Shown piece after piece: positions 29,359 through 41,625 of a stretch of DNA of 64,000 nucleotides. The notes under the pieces are model-generated. The model worked only from the letters and a program-made list of their open reading frames with translations. It was not told the origin of the DNA and searched no databases. Numbering within the stretch: the first letter of the stretch is position 1; each line of letters begins with the position of its first letter. The position numbers were made by a program, and so were the translations under genes. The DNA is from Henckelia pumila. Taxonomy: Eukaryota; Streptophyta; Magnoliopsida; Lamiales; Gesneriaceae. Where the stretch lies: NCBI RefSeq assembly GCF_033568475.1, contig NC_133120.1, forward strand, positions 97,358,151 through 97,422,150, in the 5' to 3' direction.

Positions 29359-29951
29359 CATGGAGCTCAGCTCAGTTCAACACTTTCGGGTGTTGGTTTA
29401 TTTTTAAATAAGTATTTTGATCCCCTTAGGGAGCTCAGCTCAGTTCAACACTTCCGGGTGTTGGTTTATTTTTAAATGAGTACTTTGCTCCTCTTAGGGA
29501 GCTCAGCTCAGTTCAACACTTTCGGGTGTTGGTTTATTTTTAAATAAGTACTTTGCTCCCCTTAGGGAGCTCAGCTCAGTTCAACACTTTCGAGTGTTGG
29601 TTTATTTTTAAATAAATACTTTGCTCCCCTTAGGGAGCTCAGCTCAGTTCAACACCTCTGGGTGGGTTTATATTTAAATAAGTACTTTGCTCCCCTTAGG
29701 GAGCTCAACTCAGTTCAACACCTCCGGGTGTTGGTTTATTTTTAAATAAGTACTTTGCTCCCCTCAGGGAGCTCAGCTCAGTTCAACACTTTCGGGTGTT
29801 GGTTTATTTTTAAATAAGTACTTTGCTCCCCTTAGGGAGCTCAGCTCAGTTCAACACTTCCGGGTGTTGGTTTATTTTTAAATAAGTACTTTGCTCCCCT
29901 TAGGGAGCTCAGCTCAGTTCAACACTTTCGGGTGTTGGTTTATTTTTAAAT
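29359..29951 (+). repeat. Tandem array B, left part: 68-bp unit, about 9 copies
   Basis: The unit starts GGGAGCTCAGCTCAGTTCAA and contains CGGGTGTTGGTTTATTTTTA and AATAAGTACTTTGCTCCCCT. Starts at 29429, 29497, 29565 and 29633 are exactly 68 apart. The array breaks off at TTTTTAAAT, where the CACTA element begins, and resumes at 60017 in phase. It belongs to the 3' region of Gypsy element 2. Confidence 0.95.
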
Positions 29952-29983
29952 CACTACAACAAATATGCTCATTAAAAACACTG

Positions 29984-30205
29984 AAAAGACAACGGTTTTA
30001 TACACAAACTGTTGTCTTTTTGCCTTTAACAACGGTTTTTACAAAAACCGTTGTCGTTAATCGTATTTTTAATTAAAAAGACAACGGTTTTTAAAAACCG
30101 TTGTCAATGAGCGCGTTTTTGATGTTCTATGACAACGGTTTTAAAAACCGTTGTCTATTAGAGTTTTTCTGAAGGTCTAAGACAACAGATTGTAATCTTT
30201 TGTCC
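29984..30205. repeat. Left subterminal repeats of CACTA 1
   Basis: Repeated GACAACGGTTTT and AAAACCGTTGTC, often as short palindromes (for example ACAACGGTTTTTAAAAACCG variants near 30080). In CACTA elements such arrays bind the TNPA-type protein that brings the ends together. Confidence 0.85.
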
Positions 30206-32958
30206 TTGTTATTTATTTATTTATTTTTTATTTTTAATATTTTAAAAAATATAATAATATTTAAAAAATATAATACATATAACATTAACCCATATAGTAC
30301 AACACTACGTCTGCCTTAAGAAGAATCGAGAGAAACCCAATCCCTAGCCAAACCCTTCGCCCCCTTCAACCCAGCTCACCTCCGGCGCCGATGGATCGCC
30401 GAAAAATGGTTGTCCGACCTCTTTGCACCTAGCCCAAGCCTTGGCAACGCCAATCGTGACTTCAATCGTGAGTTTAAAGCTTGGATCGGAGCTTCAGTGT
30501 CGCGACTTTCACGTGTAAGTTTTGTTGCTTTCTTCTCTTTCTTCGGGCTCATGTTTCTAGGTATTTTTAGTAGATGTTGAGAGTCTAGATTGTTGTTTGG
30601 GTTTTAGGTGAATGTCGAGAAAAGGTGAAAAACGAGACTCTATTTTGTGTTTTTTTTTTTGGGTTCTTTCATTAGCTCATCCGTTTGTGTAAAATCATTG
30701 CCTGTGATATTGTTTTCGAGTTCATACCACAAAACTCATGTTACTCTTTGGTGTTACGCATTCCTACGGGAGTATCGGCAATCCGTGTTGATTATCTTTT
30801 TGCTAAATTTGTCTATGTTATAATATATATGGCTCGGTCACTCTGTTCTCGGTTGTAGTTTCTACATATAATATGAATTTCCAGTTTCCAAATAATTCAT
30901 TTCTTCCTGGTTAAAGCTAGACAGGCAATTTTTACCTTTTGTAATACTGGATCGTAGTATTTTAAACCTTGACTTCACCTCACCGTATCACATTTTTATA
31001 TAAAAGTCATGCAGTAGTTATTTCAAATCTGTTTAGTTAGCGACCTCTTGTTTGAATTCGTTTAATTTGATTTTTTTCCCTTTTTGTTAAATATCTATGG
31101 TAGTGAGGATATATGTATGTGCATGGGCCTCTGTATGCCTTTCCTTGGTTAGAAAATCTTGTTTTCTTGATGAATCCATGGCCAAAGGCTTGTAATTTTC
31201 CGATGACTTGAAGCCTTTGTCTTTTTTCCCCATTCTTATTTATATGATATTTTTTAATTCTGTTGTGTGACATTGGATGTGTTTTTGTGTTCATAAATGA
31301 TTCTTTTGATTCCTGCCAAAGTCTAGAAAGAATCCAGACTGCTTAATGGAGAACCTGTTTGGAAAAATTTCCTTTTCTTCTTTTGGCAGTACCCTGGAAT
31401 TTATACGTGTTTAGGTTATGGTCATGGACATAGACATTTTCTGCTGTTTTTATTGATGACTATCGGGTTTCAACTGATCTGGTTTGACCCTATTTATTTT
31501 CCTTTATCTTGTTTGGATACTTTTATTTTAACATAATATCATTGCACATGGTTCAAGTGTCAAACAGGTTAGCTTTTACGATGATGATGTTCGCTACTGG
31601 CAACATTGGCGTAATCGTTCTGCTGCTGCTGAAGCTCCATCAGCTGTCAATAATCTAACTTCAGCTTTCAATTCCCCTGCACCATCCACAAAAGGACGTC
31701 ATTTTCTTGGTCATATGCTGTGAGAACAAAGCTATTTTCTGAACAGATTTATTGGGATTAAAGATATTGGCGAGATATTTTGTTTCTTTTCTGAACAGAT
31801 TTTCTCAGTTCTTGGAGAATAAATGTAGGCGTGCGCATCCATTTAAAAGAGTGAAGTAATCAATTGAAAGAGTGCACCCTCAAACAATGGCTCGGTAATG
31901 ACGAGTTCTGGTGTAGAATTCTAGAGAAATACCATAACTTTTGCGCTTGGTTGAGGAGAAAAAGGTCAGTGAAGAAATGTTTTCCCTGTATCTGATTACT
32001 AAATTCAGTTTATCCTGTGATGAATGATTCTTTTATTGGAAAAAAAATCGGCTAATGTTGATAATCAGAACCGACCCATTAGGGGCAGATCTCCTCCTCG
32101 AAGAAATTTTTCATGAGTTTGTGTTTAGTGTTTTTAAAATTACAAGTTTTGGTTGCAAATCCACTGAATCGCCCAAATTATTGGTTGAAGATTGAATTTA
32201 TTTGAGTTTGTTGCAATCTTTTCATCATTCTGTTAATTGTGAGATGTTCTTTCTTTGAAAATCATAAACCCATCAACTCTTGAATTGGTGTGACCTTGTG
32301 AGGTTGGAGTGTAGATGAAGTTGTGCAGGTATCGATAATGCAACAGTACTCAAGGTATCCATGAAAGAAAAAGGTGGAAATATTTGCATAAAATAGCGAT
32401 TATTTCTAGTTGTGTTAGATAACTTCTCTGTGTGTTTTCTTGGCCATAATGGTGCGTGTTCTAAATTGATACAGGATTATTTCCAGCTGTGTTAGATAAC
32501 TTCAGTGCCAATGTCTCTGTGGATGGGAACTGATCTGTGAATCTTGTCTGTGGTATACTGCTGGTAAGACAATCCTCTTCTTCATTTCTTATTTTTGATT
32601 TTTGAAATATGAACATCAAAAAGTGGTTCTATTTTGTTACTGTTTTCTTTGCCATTGAATTATTTTCACAATTTTTCATTATGTTCTAGGTTGAATATCA
32701 AATCATAAAATTTATTTTTCTGAGAAATTCGCTCCTTTTCACTCAAATATTGGACATTGGTAGAATTAGTTCTTTCCTTATTTTTCCATAGTCCGTTGAT
32801 TGGTGGATTAGATCAATATTTAAGGATTTTATTATAAAGATTAGAAACTAGTGTTAACTGGTATATTTCTTCAACAAAATAGAATGATAAAACATTGATT
32901 AATTTTTTTTAAGTTTTGAAGGATTAGACTCAGTGCTGGTTGCTTATTTGTATGAGTA
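30206..32958 (+). other. Upstream region of CACTA 1, probably leader and introns
   Basis: About 2.7 kb before the transposase ATG with no long ORF. The 30330-30515 stretch looks like a 5' leader ending in a GTAAGTTT donor. At about 31568-31720, after an ACAG acceptor, an open piece reads VSFYDDDVRYWQHWRNRSAA and then SAVNNLTSAFNSPAPSTKGR, which looks coding but which I do not recognise. It may be a captured host exon. The rest is T-rich, intron-like DNA. Confidence 0.45.
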
Positions 32959-34055
32959 ATGGACAAAGCTTGGATGTCAAAGAACAGATTATCACATGAA
33001 TATGAGGTTGGGGTAGAATCTTTTCTGCAATTTGCAATGCAAAATGCCAACGATCCAAATGAAATACCTTGCCCCTGCACAAGATGTGGTAATCTACAGA
33101 TGAAAGATGTTCGCACTATAAGGGCACATTTGTGTTCTAATGGCATGGATTTAACATATCATACATGGATTTGGCACGGGGAAAGATCTACGGTCAAGAA
33201 CCCAATGAATGATAGTGATCAAGTAGGACCAGATGAACACAAATATTTTGCCGAGGAAACTATAGATATGGTACATGATGCATATGATAGCTATGCTGAG
33301 AATCCAAGCCAATTTCATAAGATACTTGAAGATGCCGAGAAACCTTTATACTCTGGATGCACAAAATTTACAAAGTTAACAGCACTTGTGAAATTATTTA
33401 ATTTGAAAGCAAAATATAGTTGGAGCGATAAAAGTTTCACTGACTTGCTAAGTTTGTTAGGAGAAATGCTTCCTGATCACAATGAATTGTCTTTATCCTA
33501 CTATGATGCAAAGAAAAGCTTCAGTGCATTAGGAATGAATTATGTGAAAATACATGCTTGCCCTAATGATTGTATCTTGTACCGGAAAGAGTTTGAGGAC
33601 TTGTCCAATTGTCCTATTTGCGGTATGTCTAGGTGGAAGTTGGGTAATAATTCTGTGGTGAATAAAGGTACTCCTGCAAAGGTTCTTTGGTACTTCCCAC
33701 CTATTCCTAGATTTCAAAGATTATTTCGGAACAAAGAGGTGTCTAAAGAGTTAACTTGGCATGCTGATAAAAGAATTTGTGATGGATACTTGCGTCATCC
33801 AGCTGATTCGCCGGCTTGGAAAGTAGTGGATCACAAATGGCCGGATTTTGCATCGGAGTCAAGAAATCTTAGATTGGCCATATCAGCAGATGGGATCAAT
33901 CCCCATAGTTTGATGAGTTCTGCATATAGCTGTTGGCCAGTTGTGATGATCACTTACAACCTTCCTCCATGGTTGTGTATGAAGAGAAAATTTATGATGC
34001 TGACTTTATTGATTTCTGGACCCAAACAACCTGGAAATGATATTGACGTTTATTT

Positions 34056-35900
34056 TGTTGGAGAACGCGGCGATCAGATCAATCAGGATTGATACCCGGT
34101 GCAGCGGAAGTTTAAAATTTTTATATGGAACGATTCCATATTGGGTATCAAAACTTACGATTAAATTGTGTGTGTAAAAATTAAATAACAATTATAAATT
34201 TTTACCTTCAATCTCGAATCGAGATTTTGGACACCAACAGATTGCTCTGCTCTTGTTGTATATCCCTGGAACTGATGGACGAACTGTTCTTCAATCAGGT
34301 CCACGAACGGATATTTAATCCCTCTGATAGATTGCACTAGAAAATCTATCAGAAGTTTCTAGGAAGAGATTAACGAATTTGATCCGTTAAACTAGACTGT
34401 AATTCAAAATTCACAGACTGGATTTTACCGAGCAGAGGGAAAAAAGGGGGCGGCCACTTCAGAGAAAAATAATTAGGTTTTTCGAAAATTTGTGACCTGT
34501 TGTGTATAATTTCTGTACTGCAATAACTTATTTATAATGTAGGCCACTAACAGCTTAGGGCCCATTAGTCATAAGTTCAAGCCCGACAAGCAAAGCCCGC
34601 ATGTTCAGAAATTAATATAAAATTCATCATGACTCCGATTGATAAACTGATTTCACCAATGTGCACAGAAACCATTTCTGCACCTTTTAAAGTCAAGATA
34701 AATTTTTCTGAATCCGAATTCAGTGATTTCCAAAAATGCCCATCCCTATGTCATTTTAGGAAATCTCACTCCTCTACTCTTAAATAAGAAGTCCAACTTC
34801 TTTGTTCATTAAATTTAACTCTTTAAATTTAACTATCTCAACGGGGATTAAAAATCCATTACACTGTGTGACCCTCAATGGTTCAGGGATACAGCTAGCC
34901 GTGGGCTCACAACTCCTTGTGACTCGGAACAACAATTTCCGACTTGCCCATCGAATCATGGTAAGAGCGCCTAGCAACATCGCCCCATGATTCCCTAGGT
35001 ATCACTGATAGTGCCTACAAGAACCAATAGATTTTGGTTAGCGTACAGTACGGTCCCTTCATCCATATATCCCGATCGAATCAACAACCATTGGTATATC
35101 GAGAGTCGTTCGAGATTCGATAACTATGCAATACATCTTGAAGATCAAATAGTGACATCGCATGTGTTACTAAGAAACCATTTCTTAAAACACATCATGT
35201 ACTCTGGCCAGAGATTCGTCACACTAATATCTCCTCAGATCGCATAGGATATCCACACTCGCAAGTATGTGGTGAATCCTTGACAACAAAGCATCGACTC
35301 CTATATGTGTTGTAACTGTACCCAATCCCGACACCTGATGACCCCAATAGAGTCGGTAAACGAGTCAAAACACAGTACTAGCATATAGAGTCTCAATGAT
35401 GTTTCAAGTAGTAAGGACTAATGGTGTACAACCAAAACCGCGGACTTTATCCACTCGATAAGTGATAACCACTTGGAAAGTCCGGATAGGGTAGTTCGAT
35501 CATTCATCGTATGAATATCCATTTGCATGCTTCGAACATCTCTATGTTCCTTACCAATGAAACGTGGTACTCTGCATCGCAAATGCTAGTCTCAAACTCG
35601 AGCGATCCTTATCCTTATTATCGGACGGCTCAATCGACTAGGAACAGTTTAGAATATACAGTGACTATAAGATGTGTTTCATGATAGATATCCCCATGTT
35701 CTACCACATCTTACATACACTATAGTATATTCAAGGTCTTTATCAAAACAACAATAGTATATCACAATATAACAATATGAAGAAAGATAAAGTCATTGCC
35801 ATTAATAAAAGTGTAAATTATATTAAACAAAAGATTGTTTATACAAAGAGTCATCAAAGCCCTTAGCCACAAGTTGGCTCACCGGGCACCCACTCTTTCA
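34056..35900 (-). repeat. 3' LTR of the Copia element
   Basis: On the minus strand it begins TGAAAGAGTGGG and ends CTCCAACA (TG...CA). It matches 41626-43470 almost exactly; ORFs such as 34802-34990 and 35011-35247 recur in both copies and are not genes. Confidence 0.95.
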
Positions 35901-35914
35901 ATCTCCCACTTGCC

Positions 35915-38900
35915 CTAAAGCCAACTAGTCATACTACGTAGACCCATTGCTTCGCGATGTTTGTCAAATAATGGTCCTGGCAAGGGCTTAGTAAGTGGAT
36001 CAGCGATATTGTCTGCAGAGGCCACTCTTTCGACAGTGATGTCTCCTCTTTCCACAATCTCCCGGATGATGTGATATTTCCTCAGTACGTGTTTGGATAT
36101 TTGATGAGACCTTGGTTCGTTTGCCTGAGCAACGGCACCCGTGTTGTCACAGTACACCGGGACTGGACCAACAACTTCAGGAATGACGCCCAACTCTTGG
36201 ACGAAATTCCTCATCCAAACGACCTCTTTAGCAGCAGCTGATGCTGCAATGTATTCTGCCTCAGTGGTGGAATCTGCTGTGGTGTCCTGCTTGGAACTCT
36301 TCCAAGAGACAGCACCGCCATTGAGCATGAACACAAATCCAGAGGTTGACTTCGAGTCATCCACGTCACTTTGGAAGCTAGAGTCGGTATAGCCTTCCAA
36401 TTTTAGTTCTCTTCCTCCATATACCATGAACATATTCTTAGTCCTTCGTAAGTACTTAAGAATGTCCTTCACGGCTTTCCAATGCATTTGACCGGGATTA
36501 GCTTGATATCTGCTCGTGACACTCAGAGCAAATGCTACATCCGGTCTGGTAGATATCATCCCATACATGATACTACCTATGGCTGACGCATATGGTACAT
36601 GTGTCATTTTCTCTATCTCTTCATCCGTCTTGGGACACATAGACTTGGATAGAGAAACTCCATGACACATGGGTAGATGTCCTCTCTTGGACCCATCCAT
36701 TGAAAACCGTTTCAATATGGTGTCGATGTAGGTTGATTGAGTGAGTCCTATCATTCTCTTAGATCTATCTCTATAGATCTGTATCCCTAGAATATAGGAT
36801 GCCTCACCCAAATCCTTCATCGAGAATCTACCTGATAACCATATCTTTGTTGACTGCAACATCCCTACGTCATTCCCAATGAGTAGGATGTCATCAACAT
36901 AAAGTACTAAGAATGTCACAGCATCCTTAACTACTTTCTTGTACACGCATGGTTCCTCCGGGTTCTTGATGAAACCAAAATCCTTTATTGTTTCATCAAA
37001 TTTCTGGTTCCAACTTCTTGATGCTTGTTTTAGACCATAAATTGATCTCTGAAGCTTGCATACCTTATGCTCGCTTCCCATGGATGTGTACCCCTCAGGC
37101 TGCTTCATATAGATTTCTTCCTTAATGTCTCCATTAAGAAAAGCAGTCTTCACATCCATTTACCATATCTCATAGTCATACCAAGCAGCTATGGCAATAA
37201 GGATTCTTATGGACTTGAACATTGCAACTGGTGAAAAGGTTTCATCATAGTCAACTCCTTGTCTTTGAGTATAACCTTTCGCCACCAATCGCGCCTTGTA
37301 GGTCAATACCTTACCATCAGGCCCAAGCTTTCTCTTGTAGATCCATTTACACCCTATTGGAACAATTCCATCGGGAGGATCTACTAAAGACCAAACTTGG
37401 TTTGTATGCATCGAATCTATTTCCGACTGCATAGCTTCAAGCCATAAATTTGAATCCGCATCAGAAATTGCTTCCTTGAAGTTTCTTGGATCACATCCAA
37501 CATCGGGTTCATCTTGATCCCCTTCAAGAAGAAGACCATATCGAATAGGAGGTCTAGAAGTCCTCTCGGATCTTCTAGGTACAGGCGTGTCTATCAATGG
37601 TTCCTGAGGTGTAGGATCGTTATTTTGTATTTCGGGTTCTTCTCGAATTTCTTCGAGTTCCATCATCTCGCCTTTCTTATCCAATAAGAACTCCTTCTCC
37701 AAGAAGGTGGCATTCCTTGAAACAAACACCTTTGTTTCAGCAGGATAATAGAAATAATATCCGATTGAATTCTTCGAATACCCTACAAAATAACATAAGC
37801 TGGATCGACTATCCAACTTATCTCTCACTGTCCGCTTCACGTAAGCAGGACATCCCCAAATCCTCAAGTATGAATACTTAGGAGCTTTGCCATTCCATAA
37901 CTCGTATGGTGTTTTGTCCACTGCTTTAGTGTGGACGTTGTTCAACAACAATACCGCCGTTTCAAGCGCATAGCCCCAAAACGAAGGTGGAAGCTCAGTG
38001 AAGCTCATCATGGATCGAACCATGTCCAACAAAGTTTGATTACGACGCTCCGATACACCATTCAGCTGTGGTGTCATAGGAGGAGTCCACTGAGAGAGAA
38101 TCCCATTCTCTTTTAGATAGTCCAAAAACTCGGTACTTAAGTATTCTCCACCTCGATCCGATCGAAGTGCTTTAATACTTTTACCTAGCTTGTTTTCTAC
38201 TTCAGCCTTGAATTCTTTGAACTTTTCAAATGCTTCAGACTTATATTTCATTAAATATAAATACCCATACCTAGAATAATCATCAGTAAAGGTAATGAAG
38301 TAGGTATGGCCATATTGAGTACCAACTCTAAATGGACCACAAACATCTGTATGGATCAAATCCAACAGATTTTGACTACGCTCAGGTTTCCCCTTAAAAG
38401 GAGATTTAGTCATTTTTCCTTTTAGGCAGGATTCACAAGTAGGTAGAGAGTTAATATCAGACATATCAAACATGCCCTCTCCCACTAGCTTGTTCATCCT
38501 CGAGGAAATATGACCTAACCTAGCATGCCAAAGGTTTGCCGGGTTTTGACTATCGATTTTTCTTTTGTTTGTTGTTGCCGGTTTATCAACATAATTTATT
38601 GGAACGTCTTTTAGTTTTAAGTTATATAGATCATTTTCAAGTTGTCCATTTCCAATCAAAAATTCATTCTTGTAAATATTGCAAATCCCATTCACAAAAT
38701 TGCAAGAATAACCATCTCTATCAAGCATAGAAACAGAAATAATGTTTTTAATCAAATCCGGAACAAATAAAACATCTCTCAAAAGTAACTTAAAACCGTT
38801 CTGCAAAATTAAATAAATATCTCCCACAGCTTTAGCTTCAACTCTGGAACCATTTCCGAGCCTCAGCTGGGTCTCACCCATTCTAAGCCTGCGACTTCTT

Positions 38901-39826
38901 GTCATCACCTGCAAATCATTGCAAATGTGAGATCCACATCCGGTATCCAATACCCAAGAAGTAGTATTAAGTGAAACATTTATTTCAATATAGAACATAC
39001 CCTTCGCAGTTCGCAACTGCTCTAGATATTCCTTGCAGTTACGCTTCCAATGACCGGGCTTCTTGCAGTAATGGCAAACATCCTTGGATTTTTCCATGTT
39101 TGAAGCCTTTGTCTTGTACTTCTTCTCGGGTTCGATTTTCTTGGGTGGGGTAGAACGTTTCTTACCCTTTGTACTTGGCCCCTTCTTAGCAGAAGAAGAG
39201 GAGCCCACCAAGAAAGCCGGTTTATCCTTCTTTAATGTGGATTCATATGTCACAAGCATATTGACCATCTCTTCAAGGGAGGCCTCTATCTTGTTCATAT
39301 TGAAATTCACCACAAATCCGTCAAACGAAGAAGAAAGAGATAGAAGTAGTAAGTCCACGTTGAGTTCATGCTCCAACACCAAATCAAGGGTTACCAACTT
39401 CTGTATGAGCCAAATCACTCGTACCCCATGATCACGGACCGAAGTCCCTTCACGCATGCGACACGTCATTAGCTCCTTTACAGTAGCGAACCTTTCAGCC
39501 CTCGATTGAGCCCCAAAAAGTTCCTTGAGTTGTACGTGAATGTCAGCAGCATTCACGGTATCCTCAAATCGCCTCTGGAGTTCATCAGACATCGAGGCTT
39601 GCATATAGCATTTGGCCTTGATATCATGGTCCCACCATGTATCAAGTTTGGCTAACTCTTCCGGACTTATGTCAGCTGGTGCTTCCTTCGGAGGAGATTT
39701 TTCTAACACGTAGAGCATCTTCTCCGAAGTCAAGACAATCTTCAACTTACGGAACCATTCCGTATAGTTTGCGCCAGTCAACTTATTTTGTTCGAGGATC
39801 GAGAAAAGTGGATTACGCGAATTCAT
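35915..39826 (-). pseudogene. Copia gag-pol polyprotein with one in-frame stop
   Basis: I start at ATG 39826 (MNSRNPLFSILEQNK), the usual Copia gag opening; an in-frame ATG 30 bases upstream exists. Order: gag, zinc knuckle CHYCKKPGHWKRNC, protease WVLDTGCGSHIC, GAG-pre-integrase (LWHARLGHISS), integrase (HTDVCGPF, SDRGGEYLST, NGVSERRN), RT (MDVKTAFLNGDIKEEIYM, YVDDILLIGND) and RNase H (DSSFQSDVDDSKSTSGF, STTEAEYIA), ending GLRSMTSWL. Integrase before RT defines Copia. Only one lesion was seen: TAA at 37162-37160, between IW and MDVKTAF, where Gln is usual (CAA to TAA). Products 5' of it could still be made. The clade is not assigned. Confidence 0.93.
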
Positions 39827-39856
39827 CTTTATGAAATACTGAAAAGAAACAGACAA

Positions 39857-41608
39857 ATATCAGTGATTGTTTAAGTAATTTACTAAGACATAAAATAGGC
39901 AAAATTTATTTTATGAATCTCACTCCCACTATTTTAACGATTTCACTACCCTCTAGTGAAAACGGGAAACTGTTTTCCTTAGTGAGAACATGGAGTCCAA
40001 TTGACAAACTATGGTCCCGAATAATATCAGCCAACCATAATTTTCAAAAGGTAGAGCCCAATTGCTTCCAAAGCAACCTCCACGTTTTTACCTCATGTCC
40101 AATAAGGGCCCAATAATATGACGCCGTTTATTGTGACATGTCAAGATGACCCATCAATATTAAGTTGTGATGGACGGTCGCCATGTGGATCCCCCAATAA
40201 TATGAGCCGATCCCATGGGAGTTCCACCCAACTTACAACATGTGTCGATCCAATATACAGCTTTCCGACGAACGGGCCCCCCCAATAATATGAGCCGGAC
40301 CGTATCCGCGGGTAGCATCTCATACATTGATCGTTGATGGAAGGTAGGAACATTTAAACAAATTTAAATTTCGTTTATTTATCTTGATATCAATTTTAAA
40401 TCATATTTAAAATGAGGGATTTTAATTTTGAAAATTTGTCTCATCATTTTTAAAATTTTGTATGCTTGCCGGATTCACACAATTTTGTCTAAAACATGCA
40501 TACAACAATAATATCACATATTATATAGGATGATCGATTCCATTTCTAATCGACCCGTGGTTGCCAATCACGAGTCTTAGTCCAATCCTAGGTAATATGC
40601 AGTATGCAATGCAATCCTATTACATTGTGCTTCCAATTTACATTTCTTATGTCTTTATTGTCTGCTGGGCCCACCTCCGTCTTCAAATCTTCATCTTCCA
40701 CTAAATCTAATGTATTTACAATAAATAACAATGACAAGTAGGGGATACATTTTTAAGGGGTGGGAACGGGCCATAAACCAAGCCCACTTTTATTACATAT
40801 GACAATTCATATTGGGCCATAAACCAGGCCCATTAATAAATCCAACAACAATAAAAACAAATGTAAATTCCTAACATACACCTACAAAATTGGTCATGGC
40901 AATCGATCATCCTTATCCAATAACATTTAATTCAAAATTAATTTATTGGATAACATGCAATGACAATTTAAATTTAAAAGGATAAAATCATATTTCATAT
41001 ATAAAATCTTATTTTACATAGAAAATCATATTTTATCTTTTTATCAAATAAAATCATATTTTATCTATAAAATCCAATTTTATACATAAAATCATATTTT
41101 ACTCAATATATCCATAAGATCATATCTTATCATTAATTGTACGAAAAATAATTAATTTCAAAATTCAATTTAACGGATAAAATATTTAAATTTTCCAAAA
41201 ATTCAAATTTATCCAAAAATCAATTTTAAAATTTTCGGACTCGAACAATTCGATCCGACGCCTTGTGGACCAATCAAAAACAATTTTCGATCGGACCAAA
41301 AATAGAATTTTAACATATTAAAATTTAATTTAAAAATTAAAAAATTAATTTTTCCGCGGGCCGCCCGGGACATTCCCGGGCTGCCCGCGCCCCATAGGGC
41401 TCGGGCCGGGCAGCCCGGCTGCCCCTAGGGCAGCGCGCAGCGCCCAGCGCTGCGCTGGGCAGCGCCGTGCGCTGCCCGGGGCTGCGACGATCGCTGCCCG
41501 GGTTTTTGCCCGAATTTTTTTTTATTTTTAAAATATTTATTTTGTTTCAAAAACCGAGGCTCAATAATTTTTGTACAATCGATTAATTTAATCGCTTGAT
41601 CTGAGCAA
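39857..41608 (-). other. Copia untranslated leader with a GC-rich structured segment
   Basis: About 1.75 kb between primer site and gag with no long ORF, mostly AT-rich. At 41356-41512 a sharp GC-rich island repeats GGGCAGC, GCTGCCCG and GCAGCGC in both orientations and could fold into strong hairpins. This is in keeping with packaging or translation signals expected in a retroelement leader, which is inference. Confidence 0.5.
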
Positions 41609-41624
41609 CCTGGCTCTGATACCA
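41609..41624 (-). promoter_or_regulatory. Primer binding site of the Copia element
   Basis: On the minus strand TGGTATCAGAGCCAGG lies one base inside the 5' LTR. Its first 12 bases are a perfect complement to the 3' end of plant initiator tRNA-Met. Confidence 0.92.
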
Positions 41625-41625
41625 C

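Noticed and set aside
28700-29951. CRISPR-like regular repeats
   Set aside because: The units are directly adjacent without unique spacers, and the DNA is from a plant nucleus.
34802-35247. Two ORFs found again at 42372-42817
   Set aside because: Duplicate because they are in the two Copia LTRs; antisense to the element and without known domains.
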